DNA from: Roseburia sp. 1XD42-34
GTDB taxonomy: Bacteria; Bacillota; Bacilli; Bacillales; Amphibacillaceae
Direction of reading: 5' to 3'
Assembly: GCF_009917385.1 (NCBI RefSeq)
Contig: NZ_QWLJ01000044.1
Span: forward strand, 1 to 38,670
Length of the DNA stretch: 38,670 bases
A program made the translations under genes and the position numbers. Shown in pieces: positions 25,306 to 33,647 of the stretch; position 1 is the first letter of the stretch; the number at the start of each line of letters is the position of its first letter. The notes beneath the pieces are model-generated. The model had not been told where the DNA came from. It did no database searches and saw nothing but the letters and a program-made list of their open reading frames with translations.

Positions 25306-25492
25306 CATAAAGTAACTCTTCAATCAATGATGTTTTCACTCATCTCCACGGCTTGCTAACCGAAATGGTAAGATCTAAAGGATCTACGAAATAACGTATT
25401 TATGCTGTTATCTCTTACTTAGACTGATTGCTGTACAAATTTTCCAACTCCTGAAGTAGGAATCTTACAGCACCTTAAATATGGGATAAACC
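25306..25492 (+). repeat. Intergenic repeat family B, full-length copy
   Basis: Starts CATAAAGTAACTCTTCAATC, contains CCGAAATGGTAAGATCTAAA and ends TTACAGCACCTTAAATATGG-GATAAACC. ATGCTGT and ACAGCA, and TCTCTTACTTAG with CTGAAGTAGGA, pair with base changes relative to the 24.6 kb copy. Confidence 0.8.
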
Positions 25493-25620
25493 TACAAGTA
25501 TAAACAAAATATGGTTCAATGGTTGATGAGCAAAAGAAGCTCATACCGTTATTCGAAATGCCAATCCGAGCCTCTTTTAGTTTTACCTCAAATCTCACGT
25601 ACCCCATAGGCAACGAAAGA

Positions 25621-25880
25621 ACAAAGGCGCAGGGCGCCCGGTTAGCAACGTAGCGAAGGGAACAAATCAACGAAAGATCAAGGAATCGTGGCACTAAAAA
25701 CAGGGGTATGCCGATGCCTGAGCGGCAAGTCCGCTTTTAGTCAGCCTTCCTCTTTGGGACGAACCGATGAGGCCTTATCGAAGGGTGCATTTCTAAAGTC
25801 GCATCGTTGCTGGGCTCATGCGCTAAAGGTGCCTAGTCGGTTATTTCATTATCCCCAAGCACCTCATTTTATACTCCCTC
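25621..25880 (+). repeat. Intergenic repeat family A, copy 4 (long form)
   Basis: Begins GGCGC-AGG-GCGCC (25626-25638) then GGTTAGCAACGTAGCGAAGG, contains the optional hairpin (CACTAAAA ... TTTTAGT with TGCCG/CGGCA inside, 25691-25741), ACGAACCGATGAGGCCTTATCG and a T-rich tail. An open frame across it is an accident of the repeat. Confidence 0.8.
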
Positions 25881-25922
25881 TACATACTAACGTTTTCTTG
25901 TTTTCTTTTTTTCTTTTCTTGT

Positions 25923-25957
25923 AAAAAAACACCGAAGAAAGGGTCTTTTTCGGTGTT
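25923..25957 (-). terminator. Terminator of typA
   Basis: On the minus strand AACACCGAA and TTCGGTGTT form a 9-bp stem with a 12-base loop, followed by a T run. It lies about 45 bases beyond the typA stop. Confidence 0.88.
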
Positions 25958-26000
25958 CTTTACATGGATCTATTCCATGAAACAAGTTTTTTATAACCAC

Positions 26001-27824
26001 TTATTTATTTCTTTTCGCTGCTTTTTCACGTTCATTCTTATTAAGAATTTTTTTACGTAAACGAATAGATTCAGGTGTCACTTCGCAATACTCATCTTCA
26101 TTTAAATATTGCAATGCCTCTTCCAAAGACATATTTCTCGATTTACGAATGGTTATCGTTTGATCTTTCGTTGCAGAGCGAACATTAGTTAAATGCTTTT
26201 CTTTTGTAATGTTTACCGTAAGATCATTATCGCGATTATGTTCGCCTACAATCATACCTGCATACACTTCTGTTCCGGGTGTAACAAAGATAACTCCGCG
26301 ATCTTCCAATTGCATGATCCCATAGGTCGACACTTTTCCATTTTCTAGTGCAACAAGTACCCCTTCTCTTCTTCCGCCAACCTGACCTTTAATTACCGGC
26401 TCGTATCCTTCAAAGGTATGGTTCAAAATACCGTAGCCACGTGTTTGCGACATAAATTCGGTAGCATATCCCAACAATCCACGAGATGGAACTTTAAATT
26501 CTAAGCGAACTTGTCCATTTCCTTGATTTGCCATATCCAGCATTTCGCCTTTTCTTGAACCAAGCGATTCCATAATGGCGCCTGTATATTCTTCCGGCAC
26601 ATCTACTTGAACCCTTTCTACAGGTTCACATTTTACACCATCTATTTCTTTTATAATGACTTGTGGTTTCGACAACTGTAATTCAAAGCCTTCTCGGCGC
26701 ATATTCTCAATCAGTATCGATAAATGCAGTTCCCCTCGCCCAGAAACAATCCATGCATCAGGTGAATCAGTCGGATCAACGCGAAGGCTAACATCTGTTT
26801 CCAATTGTTTCAGCAAGCGTTCTTCAATTTTTCTAGCGGTAACAAATTTCCCTTCTTTACCTGCAAATGGACTATTATTTACAAGGAATGTCATTTGCAG
26901 TGTTGGTTCATCAATCCGTAACCATGGAAGACTTTCTGGATGATCTTGAGGACAGACCGTTTCTCCTACATTAATATCTTCTAATCCAGCAACAGCTACT
27001 ACATCACCACATATAGCCTCTTGAATTTCAATTCGTTTTAAACCGATAAATCCAAACAGTTTCGTAATACGGAAGGACTTCTGTGTTCCATCTTTTTTCA
27101 AAATAACAACCTGCTGGCCAACTTTCATCGTACCGCGTACTACTCTGCCAATACCGATTCTGCCTACATAGTCATTGTAATCTAATAACGTAATTTGGAA
27201 TTGCAATGGTTCTTCCCTGTTATCAATTGGTGCAGGAATATGTTCGAGTATTGTCTGAAACACAGGATCCATCGTTTCTTCCTGCGCGTTAGCTTCGTAT
27301 CCGGAAGTGCCGTTTAAAGCAGAAGCATAGACAACCGGAAATTCCAATTGTTCGTCATCTGCTCCTAGTTCAATGAATAAATCCAATACTTCATCCACTA
27401 CTTCAGTTGGTCGTGCGTTCGGACGGTCAATTTTATTTAAAACGACCATTGGGGTTAATTTCTGTTCAAGCGCTTTTTTTAGTACAAAACGTGTTTGTGG
27501 CATAGTCCCTTCATAAGCATCCACTACTAACGCAACTCCATCCACCATTTTCATAATTCGTTCCACTTCTCCACCGAAATCCGCGTGACCTGGTGTGTCC
27601 AAAATATTAATTGCTGTATCTTTATATTTAATGGCTGTATTTTTCGCCAGTATTGTAATCCCTCGTTCTCGTTCAATATCTCCGGAATCCATCGCTCGTT
27701 CATGAACATGTTCATTTTCCCGAAACGTTCCGGAATACTTTAACATTTGGTCTACTAACGTTGTTTTCCCATGATCAACATGGGCTATGATAGCAATGTT
27801 GCGAATATCTTCTCTTAATTGCAT
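26001..27824 (-). CDS. typA: Ribosome-associated GTPase TypA/BipA
   Basis: A 607-residue translational GTPase of normal family length. The G domain has AHVDHGKTTL (G1), the switch I region ERERGITILAK, DTPGHADFGGEVER (G3) and NKIDRP (G4); then come the EF-Tu-like domain 2, the EF-G-like domains and the BipA-specific C-terminal domain (about 400-600) with the lysine-rich end. TypA binds the ribosome and supports 50S assembly, especially under stress or at low temperature. ATG follows GAGGAG. Monocistronic with its own terminator. Confidence 0.97.
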   Translation of the reverse strand: MQLREDIRNIAIIAHVDHGKTTLVDQMLKYSGTFRENEHVHERAMDSGDIERERGITILAKNTAIKYKDTAINILDTPGHADFGGEVERIMKMVDGVALVVDAYEGTMPQTRFVLKKALEQKLTPMVVLNKIDRPNARPTEVVDEVLDLFIELGADDEQLEFPVVYASALNGTSGYEANAQEETMDPVFQTILEHIPAPIDNREEPLQFQITLLDYNDYVGRIGIGRVVRGTMKVGQQVVILKKDGTQKSFRITKLFGFIGLKRIEIQEAICGDVVAVAGLEDINVGETVCPQDHPESLPWLRIDEPTLQMTFLVNNSPFAGKEGKFVTARKIEERLLKQLETDVSLRVDPTDSPDAWIVSGRGELHLSILIENMRREGFELQLSKPQVIIKEIDGVKCEPVERVQVDVPEEYTGAIMESLGSRKGEMLDMANQGNGQVRLEFKVPSRGLLGYATEFMSQTRGYGILNHTFEGYEPVIKGQVGGRREGVLVALENGKVSTYGIMQLEDRGVIFVTPGTEVYAGMIVGEHNRDNDLTVNITKEKHLTNVRSATKDQTITIRKSRNMSLEEALQYLNEDEYCEVTPESIRLRKKILNKNEREKAAKRNK

Positions 27825-28189
27825 ACGTACGCTCCTCTATTTTTAAGGGATAATAAGACTAAACTTCAATCCGTCAAGCTTTCTTAATCCCTACTAATTG
27901 TTAAATAACAGAATCTGGGGTATCCTATTTACCAGTTTGAGATTGCTATTTTCTTGCAGAAGAAAACTTTTGGCTGTGCTAAGCTTTCCTTTTCAAGCAA
28001 GCGTCTCAACTCACGTATAGTGACCGTCCAAAAAGAAAGGGAAAGAAATAAATTCAAGGTGGGCCCTGCAACAAAAAAATTGTTCAGCATGGAGCAAGCG
28101 ACCAGACTTCCTGAGATTGGCATTTTCACCAGACTTTTTGAACAACCACTTATACTTTGAAGATAACCTTTCTTTACACTATAGAAAAG
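27825..28189. other. Intergenic stretch, possible remnant of a former coding region
   Basis: Between about 27930 and 28160 both strands carry open frames of 66-68 codons without ribosome binding sites, and base composition is richer in G and C than in the neighbouring gaps. I cannot assign it to a protein family. It may be a decayed gene or mobile-element relic. Confidence 0.3.
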
Positions 28190-28266
28190 TAAGATTTTTT
28201 TGGTTTATAGTATAAGAAAAACAACGGCTTCCGCCATAAGACTTGGCGACAAGCCAAGTTTTTCTA
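28190..28266 (-). repeat. Intergenic repeat family C, copy 2
   Basis: Inverted copy of the element at 16226-16304, differing by three substitutions by eye. The closing AGAAAAAC/GTTTTTCT stem, the CTTGGC/GCCAAG hairpin, the GGC-GGAA-GCC hairpin and the tail with A7 are all unchanged; the substitutions lie in joining regions. Confidence 0.75.
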
Positions 28267-28448
28267 ATGCTGAATATATTTTTTAGTTCGACAACATATT
28301 CTTAGCACATTAGAAAAACTATTCAATTATAACATGGATGTGTATACAAAGTAAAATTTCAATTTGAAGATACATACATGCTTTATTTAAGCTGAATACC
28401 AATGGTTTATGCTTCGATAAGATCATCTCACTAAGCAACCAGTTATAA

Positions 28449-28488
28449 AAATTGGCGAACCACATTAATGGATTCGCCGATTTTTTTA
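28449..28488 (-). terminator. Terminator downstream of the SLC13 gene
   Basis: AAATTGGCGAA and TTCGCCGATTT pair over 11 bp (one wobble) with a 13-base loop; T-rich sequence follows on both strands. It lies about 140 bases past the SLC13 stop. Confidence 0.75.
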
Positions 28489-28627
28489 AAGGAATTAAAC
28501 TATAAGGCTTTGGATGCAAGCGCAAAGATTCCTCGTAATCGATGCTCCCCTCCAGTTCATGCTTCACCTATTTTTTTATGCTTTATTTTGATGCTCCAAT
28601 TCTCCTTTGATACGAAACAAATAGCTG

Positions 28628-30055
28628 TTATAAGGTTAATACAACCGGCTGCCAGAAGTAAACAAATATCACTATTACCAAAATCGCAAAAATGTTCATC
28701 CAAAATCCTGCTTTAACCATGTCATCTATTGTTAAGTATTCAGAACTGAACACTGCTGCATTTGGAGGTGTAGAGATTGGTAGCATGAATGCACAAGACG
28801 CCGACAGAGCCACGACTGCCATAATACCATATGGATCAACACCGATGCCAATTGCAAGCCCAATGCTGATTGGTAGTAACATATTAGATACGGCTGTATT
28901 TGACATGATCTCGGTCATAAATAGTACGATCGCAGCAAGTACTATTAGTATAAGTAGATAAGGAAGTGATTCTAATGCACTTAGTAATGTTCCAAACCAT
29001 TCTGTTAAACCAGATTCTTCAAAAGCAGCTGCTAGCGAAAGACCACCACCAAATAGAAGGAGCAATCCCCAAGGCAGGCCTTTCATATCCTTCCATTGCA
29101 TTAATCCACCGGTCTCTTTTTTGCTCGGCAATAAAAACATAGCAGTTGCTCCAATAATAGAAATACTTGTATCAGATAAACGCAAGTCTTCCGGTAGAAA
29201 TCCAGACGATATCCATAGCGCTCCGGTAATCGTAAAAATAAATAAAACTGCTTTTTCTTCATAAGACATGGGACCAAGACTTCTCAGTTGTTGCTTAGCA
29301 AAGTCATCTGAGATATTTCCAGTCTGGTTTACTTTGAATTGAATACGAGTTATATAAAAATATAAAGCTGCTAATAAAATAATCGTAAGCGGAAAACCGA
29401 ATATAAACCAGTCTGTAAATGTAACTTGCTGATCAAGAACACTAGATGCAACACCAGCAAAAACTGCATTTGGTACAGATCCAATTAGGGTAGCTAGTCC
29501 TCCAATAGACGCAGCATACGCTACAGTTAATAATAAACCTTTTGCAAAATGATGCAATGATTTCTCATCAAGTAGGTTATTTTCCTTTACTTCTGTTATT
29601 AACGCTAAAGCGATTGGTAACATCATAAGAGCTGTTGCAGCATTCGAAATCCACATGGATAAAAGAGCTGTGGCAAGCAATACACCCAGAATAATACGTT
29701 GACTGCTCGTCCCCACCATGGAAATAATGGTCATAGCAATGCGCTTATGAAGATTCCATTTTTCAATGGCAAGCGCAATTGTAAAGCCACCCATATACAT
29801 AAAAACGATTGGGTTTCCGTAAGCCATGGTAGCTGTTTTTTCTTCTGCTCCACCTGTGATAGGTAATAAAAAAATAGGAAGCAAAGATGTTGCCGGTATT
29901 GGAATTGCTTCTGTTATCCACCAGCATGCTACCCATGCAGTAACTGCTAGGACAGCCCTAGGTGAATCATCAAGCCCAGTAAGATTGGGTAAAAAAAACA
30001 AAATTAAAAATAAAAGCGGACCAAGGATAAGCCCTAGAAATTGACGTTTCTTCAC
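28628..30055 (-). CDS. SLC13/DASS-family sodium:dicarboxylate symporter
   Basis: A 475-residue transporter with about eleven membrane segments. The family signatures are WWITEAIPIPATSLLPIFLLP near the N-terminus, a first SNT-type motif (WISNAATALMMLP, about residue 155) and the second, SNTAVSNMLLPI, about residue 390, followed by ISTPPNAAVFSSEYL; these two hairpins bind Na+ and carboxylate in VcINDY-type proteins. Expected substrates are C4-dicarboxylates such as succinate, fumarate and malate, as for SdcS. Start GTG at 30055 has a distant, weak Shine-Dalgarno. Monocistronic. Confidence 0.92.
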   Translation of the reverse strand: MKKRQFLGLILGPLLFLILFFLPNLTGLDDSPRAVLAVTAWVACWWITEAIPIPATSLLPIFLLPITGGAEEKTATMAYGNPIVFMYMGGFTIALAIEKWNLHKRIAMTIISMVGTSSQRIILGVLLATALLSMWISNAATALMMLPIALALITEVKENNLLDEKSLHHFAKGLLLTVAYAASIGGLATLIGSVPNAVFAGVASSVLDQQVTFTDWFIFGFPLTIILLAALYFYITRIQFKVNQTGNISDDFAKQQLRSLGPMSYEEKAVLFIFTITGALWISSGFLPEDLRLSDTSISIIGATAMFLLPSKKETGGLMQWKDMKGLPWGLLLLFGGGLSLAAAFEESGLTEWFGTLLSALESLPYLLILIVLAAIVLFMTEIMSNTAVSNMLLPISIGLAIGIGVDPYGIMAVVALSASCAFMLPISTPPNAAVFSSEYLTIDDMVKAGFWMNIFAILVIVIFVYFWQPVVLTL

Positions 30056-30248
30056 AGCTATTTCAACTCTCTTTCTGATGTTTAATAGTAGTAGAATTGA
30101 AGATTACAATCATTTGTCAATTAGAAGGGACTATAAAACCCTTTCAAAATTATCATTTGTCACTATATGCAATTTCTAACTAAGAAGCAGAAAGAAATCG
30201 CTATCATTTCCGATAATTCAATATACTATCAATAGACTCATATTATGT

Positions 30249-30300
30249 CAATAAAGTGAATCTTCCATCATAGGAAGGATATTATCCCTCATGGGTTGTT
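30249..30300 (+). repeat. Intergenic repeat family B, 5' fragment
   Basis: CAATAAAGTGAATCTTCCATC matches the first 20 bases of the 24.6 kb copy almost exactly; similarity fades after about 50 bases, so only the 5' end is left. The rest of the gap back to 30056 holds nothing recognisable. Confidence 0.55.
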
Positions 30301-30324
30301 TGCACTCCTTCAGCTCTATCGCAA

Positions 30325-30475
30325 AGCGGAAGAATAACACGGAGACTTCTATGGGAAAGCGCAGCGGGAAGAATTCAGAAGAAAAAAGAAAATAGCTTTT
30401 TTTTCAAGGAGGCTATGTCGCTAGCCCGTGGAAAAATGTAGTGTTTCTCCGCAGCAGTTGCGTTACATTTTAATC
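30325..30475 (+). repeat. Possible degenerate Bacillus-type GCGGAA repeat
   Basis: The series GCGGAAG, ACGGAGACTTCTATGGGAAA, AGCGGGAAGAA, GGAGGCT and GCCCGTGGAAA follows the order of a repeat I recall from many Bacillus genomes (GCGGAAGGCG, GACTCCTGCGGGA, GAGGAGGCT, CCCGCGGAAAG). AAAATGTA and TACATTTT pair at its 3' end. Single copy in this window. Confidence 0.35.
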
Positions 30476-30712
30476 CTGTTTTTCATTAAGAATGAGGAAA
30501 AGGGCAAAGGAATGATATACCAATAACAAGCGTTTTTTAATATGGAAAGCATCTATTAAGAAAAATCCTATAGGTTCCTATTTATATGACTTGTTTTTGT
30601 TGCATATACATTCGTTTCATTTTTTTCTGTGCTTATTTTTAGAAGTATAAATCATTCGAGTCATTTTATATTTTTGTGTGAAATACCTCCTTTTCATCAT
30701 AAATGTTGGCTG

Positions 30713-30775
30713 TTATAAAAAATGAAACTTCATTCAGTAGGAGTTTTCTTCCATCTCCTGCTGAATGAAGTAAAA
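30713..30775 (+). repeat. Intergenic repeat family B, isolated 5' stem-loop
   Basis: ACTTCATTCAGTAGGAG (30727-30743) pairs over 17 bp, one G-T wobble, with CTCCTGCTGAATGAAGT (30755-30771). The 5' string ATGAAACTTCATTCAG also starts the copy at 11281. The 3' stem-loop of the family is absent. Confidence 0.6.
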
Positions 30776-30837
30776 CAAAGGCCAAAAATTTAAATTTAAA
30801 GGGGAAAATGTTTTTCTTCCAAGATCACACATCCTAT

Positions 30838-30892
30838 AGGTCTAAGCGAATTGGCGATGTAGCCGCCGATTTTATCCCACTTAGACCTTTTT
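30838..30892 (+). other. Long two-part hairpin with T tail
   Basis: AGGTCTAAG/CTTAGACCT (9 bp, 30838-30846 and 30880-30888) encloses AATTGGCG/CGCCGATT (8 bp, 30849-30856 and 30864-30871). The outer stem runs into TTTTT on the plus strand, as in a terminator, but no plus-strand gene precedes it within 780 bases. It may end an unannotated RNA or be a repeat. Confidence 0.45.
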
Positions 30893-31002
30893 GGGTGAAT
30901 ACCGCTCCTCAATTGGGTCCTAGACCACCTTACATCTTCATATCCTCCTCGCTTTTGCGCACCCTTACAAGTAAAGGGGAACAACAAAAAAAGTATCGAT
31001 AA

Positions 31003-32334
31003 TCATTTTAGATTAAATACAATTTCAAACCTTGCTCCACCTAATTCCGACTGGTGAACAGAAATTTTTCCATTGGACTGTTCAATAATTGCTCTTGCAA
31101 TTGCAAGCCCCAGTCCTGTTTCTCCACCTTTTCCTTTTACAAACCGGTGAAAAATATGTGGAATTAAGTTTTCAGGTACTCCTTCCCCATCATCTTCTAT
31201 AACGATGAGGACCTTTTTATTTTCCTTCTTAATATCGAAATGAACTGTTGCATGAGCATGGCGAATCGCATTAAATGTTAAATTTAATAATGCTCGTAGC
31301 ATTTTTTCTCCATCTGCTACTATTTCCGGGGAACCTTGTATCGTATGCTTTAGCTCAATCCCCTTTTCATTTACTATCGGCAGAGCCCGGTCCACTACTT
31401 GCTCCATCACTTGTTTTAACTGGATCTTTTCAGGTGTATAGACGTCTGGCTCACTATCTAACTTAGCTAACAATATCATTTCGTTAATAATTTTTTTCAA
31501 GCGTTTTACTTCTGTCACCATCACGTCAAGACCTTTTTCCTCCTCTTTAGCATCAAAAATATGGTCTCGTATCCCCTCTGCATAACCTTGAATTGTCATA
31601 AGGGGAGTCTTTAACTCATGGCTGGCATTTTGAAAAAAGGTTTGTTGCGAGCTAATGTATCTTTCCAACTCTTGCGCCATATCATAGACACTTTGTTCCA
31701 CTTCCTTTATTTCACCTGTCGCTTTTATTCGCTTAATGGAGTGAAATTGCCGTTTTTCTATCTTTTTTAACTGCTTTTTCAACTGCGAGAGCGGGGTCAC
31801 TAGCTTACGAGTTAAAAAATAACTTAAAATAATCGCGATCGCACCACCTATGAAAAACACGATTAATAAGCGAAAAATAAAACTTTGCTGAACTAATTCC
31901 AAATCACTTAAAGGTGTTAAAAGAATAAGTTCAACGCCTGTACTCTCAGGAGTAAAAATAATCCTTGAAGTGACAAACTTGGCACCATTATACTCCCATA
32001 AAGTTTTATCCGCATCAGCAAAATCATTTTTCTTAAAAAATCCGGAAACGACACTGTCAGGAAGGGTCGGCGATGCAGCTACATGCTGATTTCTGTCATA
32101 AATAAACATTTGTAAACCCTGATCTTCTAACAATTTATTTAAGTTACTTACGCTTGTACTATCATATTGATCATTTAACACATCAACAATTAAATCGCCC
32201 TTTTGTTTTAACTGCCGCTGTTCATCTTGGATGAGCAAATCTAAGATGAGGGAATAGATGACATACCCAGTAACAGCCATAATTACGAATAACAAAGCGG
32301 TAAAAGCCGCATTTAATTGCGATTGTAGCTTCAT
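31003..32334 (-). CDS. cssS: Sensor histidine kinase CssS
   Basis: A 443-residue kinase: membrane segments about 10-32 and 153-175 enclose an extracytoplasmic sensor of about 120 residues; HAMP linker; HisKA with the phosphoacceptor in QNASHELKTPLMTIQGYAEGI (about residue 240); HATPase with N box NAIRHA, G1 DDGEGVP, F box FHRFVKG and G2 GETGLGLAIA. Length, the adjacent regulator and the divergent htrB gene match the B. subtilis CssRS locus, which senses misfolded secreted proteins and heat. Its ATG overlaps the cssR stop by four bases. Orthology rests on neighbourhood plus architecture. Confidence 0.85.
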   Translation of the reverse strand: MKLQSQLNAAFTALLFVIMAVTGYVIYSLILDLLIQDEQRQLKQKGDLIVDVLNDQYDSTSVSNLNKLLEDQGLQMFIYDRNQHVAASPTLPDSVVSGFFKKNDFADADKTLWEYNGAKFVTSRIIFTPESTGVELILLTPLSDLELVQQSFIFRLLIVFFIGGAIAIILSYFLTRKLVTPLSQLKKQLKKIEKRQFHSIKRIKATGEIKEVEQSVYDMAQELERYISSQQTFFQNASHELKTPLMTIQGYAEGIRDHIFDAKEEEKGLDVMVTEVKRLKKIINEMILLAKLDSEPDVYTPEKIQLKQVMEQVVDRALPIVNEKGIELKHTIQGSPEIVADGEKMLRALLNLTFNAIRHAHATVHFDIKKENKKVLIVIEDDGEGVPENLIPHIFHRFVKGKGGETGLGLAIARAIIEQSNGKISVHQSELGGARFEIVFNLK

Positions 32335-33023
32335 GTAACTTCTCCTTCATTTCGAAGCCGATAGCCATATCCCCACACTGTTTCTAAAGGCAAATCAGGA
32401 AGTTTTTTACGAATTCGCTTAACGAGGTCGTCCACCGCTCGATCGCTTCCGAAGTAATTGTCTCCCCAAATTTTAATTAATAGTTCCTCCCTTGAAAAGG
32501 CGCGATTCACATTTTCCACTAATATAAGTAACATATCAAATTCTTTCGTTGTCACTTCATATTCTTCCCCCCGAAAGAAAATACGACGTTCTTCTTTATC
32601 GATCGTCAATTCATCAACCGTCACTCTAGTATCATTTACTTCAGTATTCGCCAAACTTATACTGGATCGCTTAAATAATCTTTTTACCCTAGCAACTAGC
32701 TCTCTTGGACTAAATGGTTTAGTTAAATAATCATCTCCCCCGAGCTCAAGTCCAAGAATTTTGTCAATTTCTTCATCCTTCGCTGAAATAATTATAATCG
32801 GTACTTCACTTTCCATACGAATCTTTTTACAAAACTCATAGCCGTCCATTCCTGGAAGCATAATATCTAATATCCACATGCCTGGAGGTTCTGTTTTCCA
32901 AAGCTCCCATGCTTCTTCAGCAGATTCCAGTAATGTGACCGTAAATCCTTCTTTTTTTAAATATGCAGAAACAATATTACGTATATTTGGATCGTCTTCT
33001 ACTATTCCAATATGATGATTCAT
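32331..33023 (-). CDS. cssR: Response regulator CssR
   Basis: A 230-residue OmpR-family regulator. Receiver: acidic pocket VEDD, phosphoacceptor Asp in MWILDIMLPGMDG (about residue 54), IISAKD and LTKPFSPREL. Winged helix about 130-226 with VTTKEFDMLLILVENVNRAFSREELLIKIWG-type architecture, recognition helix AVDDLVKRIRKKL and end VWGYGYRL. It should activate htrB-type protease genes; TTTTCACA-like boxes lie in the divergent promoter region. ATG follows AAAGGTG. Confidence 0.87.
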   Translation of the reverse strand: MNHHIGIVEDDPNIRNIVSAYLKKEGFTVTLLESAEEAWELWKTEPPGMWILDIMLPGMDGYEFCKKIRMESEVPIIIISAKDEEIDKILGLELGGDDYLTKPFSPRELVARVKRLFKRSSISLANTEVNDTRVTVDELTIDKEERRIFFRGEEYEVTTKEFDMLLILVENVNRAFSREELLIKIWGDNYFGSDRAVDDLVKRIRKKLPDLPLETVWGYGYRLRNEGEVT

Positions 33024-33058
33024 TTTTAATCACCTTTTCTCTTATTTCTTTACTACTA

Positions 33059-33110
33059 TTTTCACATAAGCAAACGATCATTTAGATCTATTATATTTCT
33101 ACTCACCAAT
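33059..33110 (-). promoter_or_regulatory. Candidate cssRS promoter with a TTTTCACA box
   Basis: On the minus strand TATAAT (33095-33090) is a good -10; TTGTGA lies upstream but at short spacing, so the -35 is doubtful. TTTTCACA at 33059-33066 matches the octamer reported for CssR-controlled promoters in B. subtilis. It falls downstream of the -10, which would not suit activation. Confidence 0.35.
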
Positions 33111-33429
33111 CACAAATTACAACTATTCACTGTTATTGTAACACTAGTATGCAACCTCAGATGAAACAACGTGAAAAAAATTATAAAAATGATGCATTTA
33201 TCAAGCACATATCCGATTTTCTTTCTGAGCATCAAAACTCTGCGGTATCGTGATTTGATTCGTTTCCTTATATACGTCCCTACTTATTATAAATATTTAC
33301 GATTCATTTATTGTTTTTAAGGGTATACCAATACCAGAATTATAACTATTAGCTGAATGGATACGACAATGAAATGATGCATCATGAGTAGAAATTGGCG
33401 CTTTCTAAAATCACAAAAACAGAAAATAC

Positions 33430-33485
33430 TTTACACATTTTTTCCACAATTGTACCAAATGATTCCCCAAAGAAATGGGTATACT
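33430..33485 (+). promoter_or_regulatory. Candidate CssR-dependent htrB promoter
   Basis: TTTACACA (33430-33437) and TTTTCCACA (33440-33448) resemble the CssR octamer TTTTCACA and start about one helical turn apart. TATACT at 33480-33485 is a good -10 and has no recognisable -35 (AAATGA at 17 bases), as expected for an activator-dependent promoter with boxes about 30-50 bases upstream of the -10. Confidence 0.45.
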
Positions 33486-33541
33486 ATAAGTATCGATGGG
33501 AACTTCAATAACACATCTTCTGAAGGGACCATTTATCATAC

Positions 33542-33616
33542 CAGGCTACAAACAGCCATCTTTGAGCGTCCCCCCTGACTCCCCTCGACGCTCTAATGAT
33601 GTTTGTTTGTAGCCTG
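33542..33616 (+). promoter_or_regulatory. Long hairpin in the htrB 5' leader
   Basis: A 75-base stem-loop: CAGGCTACAAAC/GTTTGTAGCCTG (12 bp), CATC/GATG and GAGCGTC/GACGCTC (7 bp) with a 16-base C-rich loop. It lies between the candidate promoter and the Shine-Dalgarno at 33634. No T run follows, so it is not a terminator. It could set RNA stability or translation of htrB. Confidence 0.6.
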
Positions 33617-33647
33617 TCATTAAAATCTGTCATAAAGGGTGATGGAA

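Noticed and set aside
24261..25492. CRISPR-like repetition from three repeats close together
   Set aside because: Units are about 180 bases, diverged and separated by genes; there are no short regular repeats with spacers.
25688..25924. 78-codon frame near typA
   Set aside because: It lies inside repeat family A and its T-rich tail; the repeat copies do not keep this frame.
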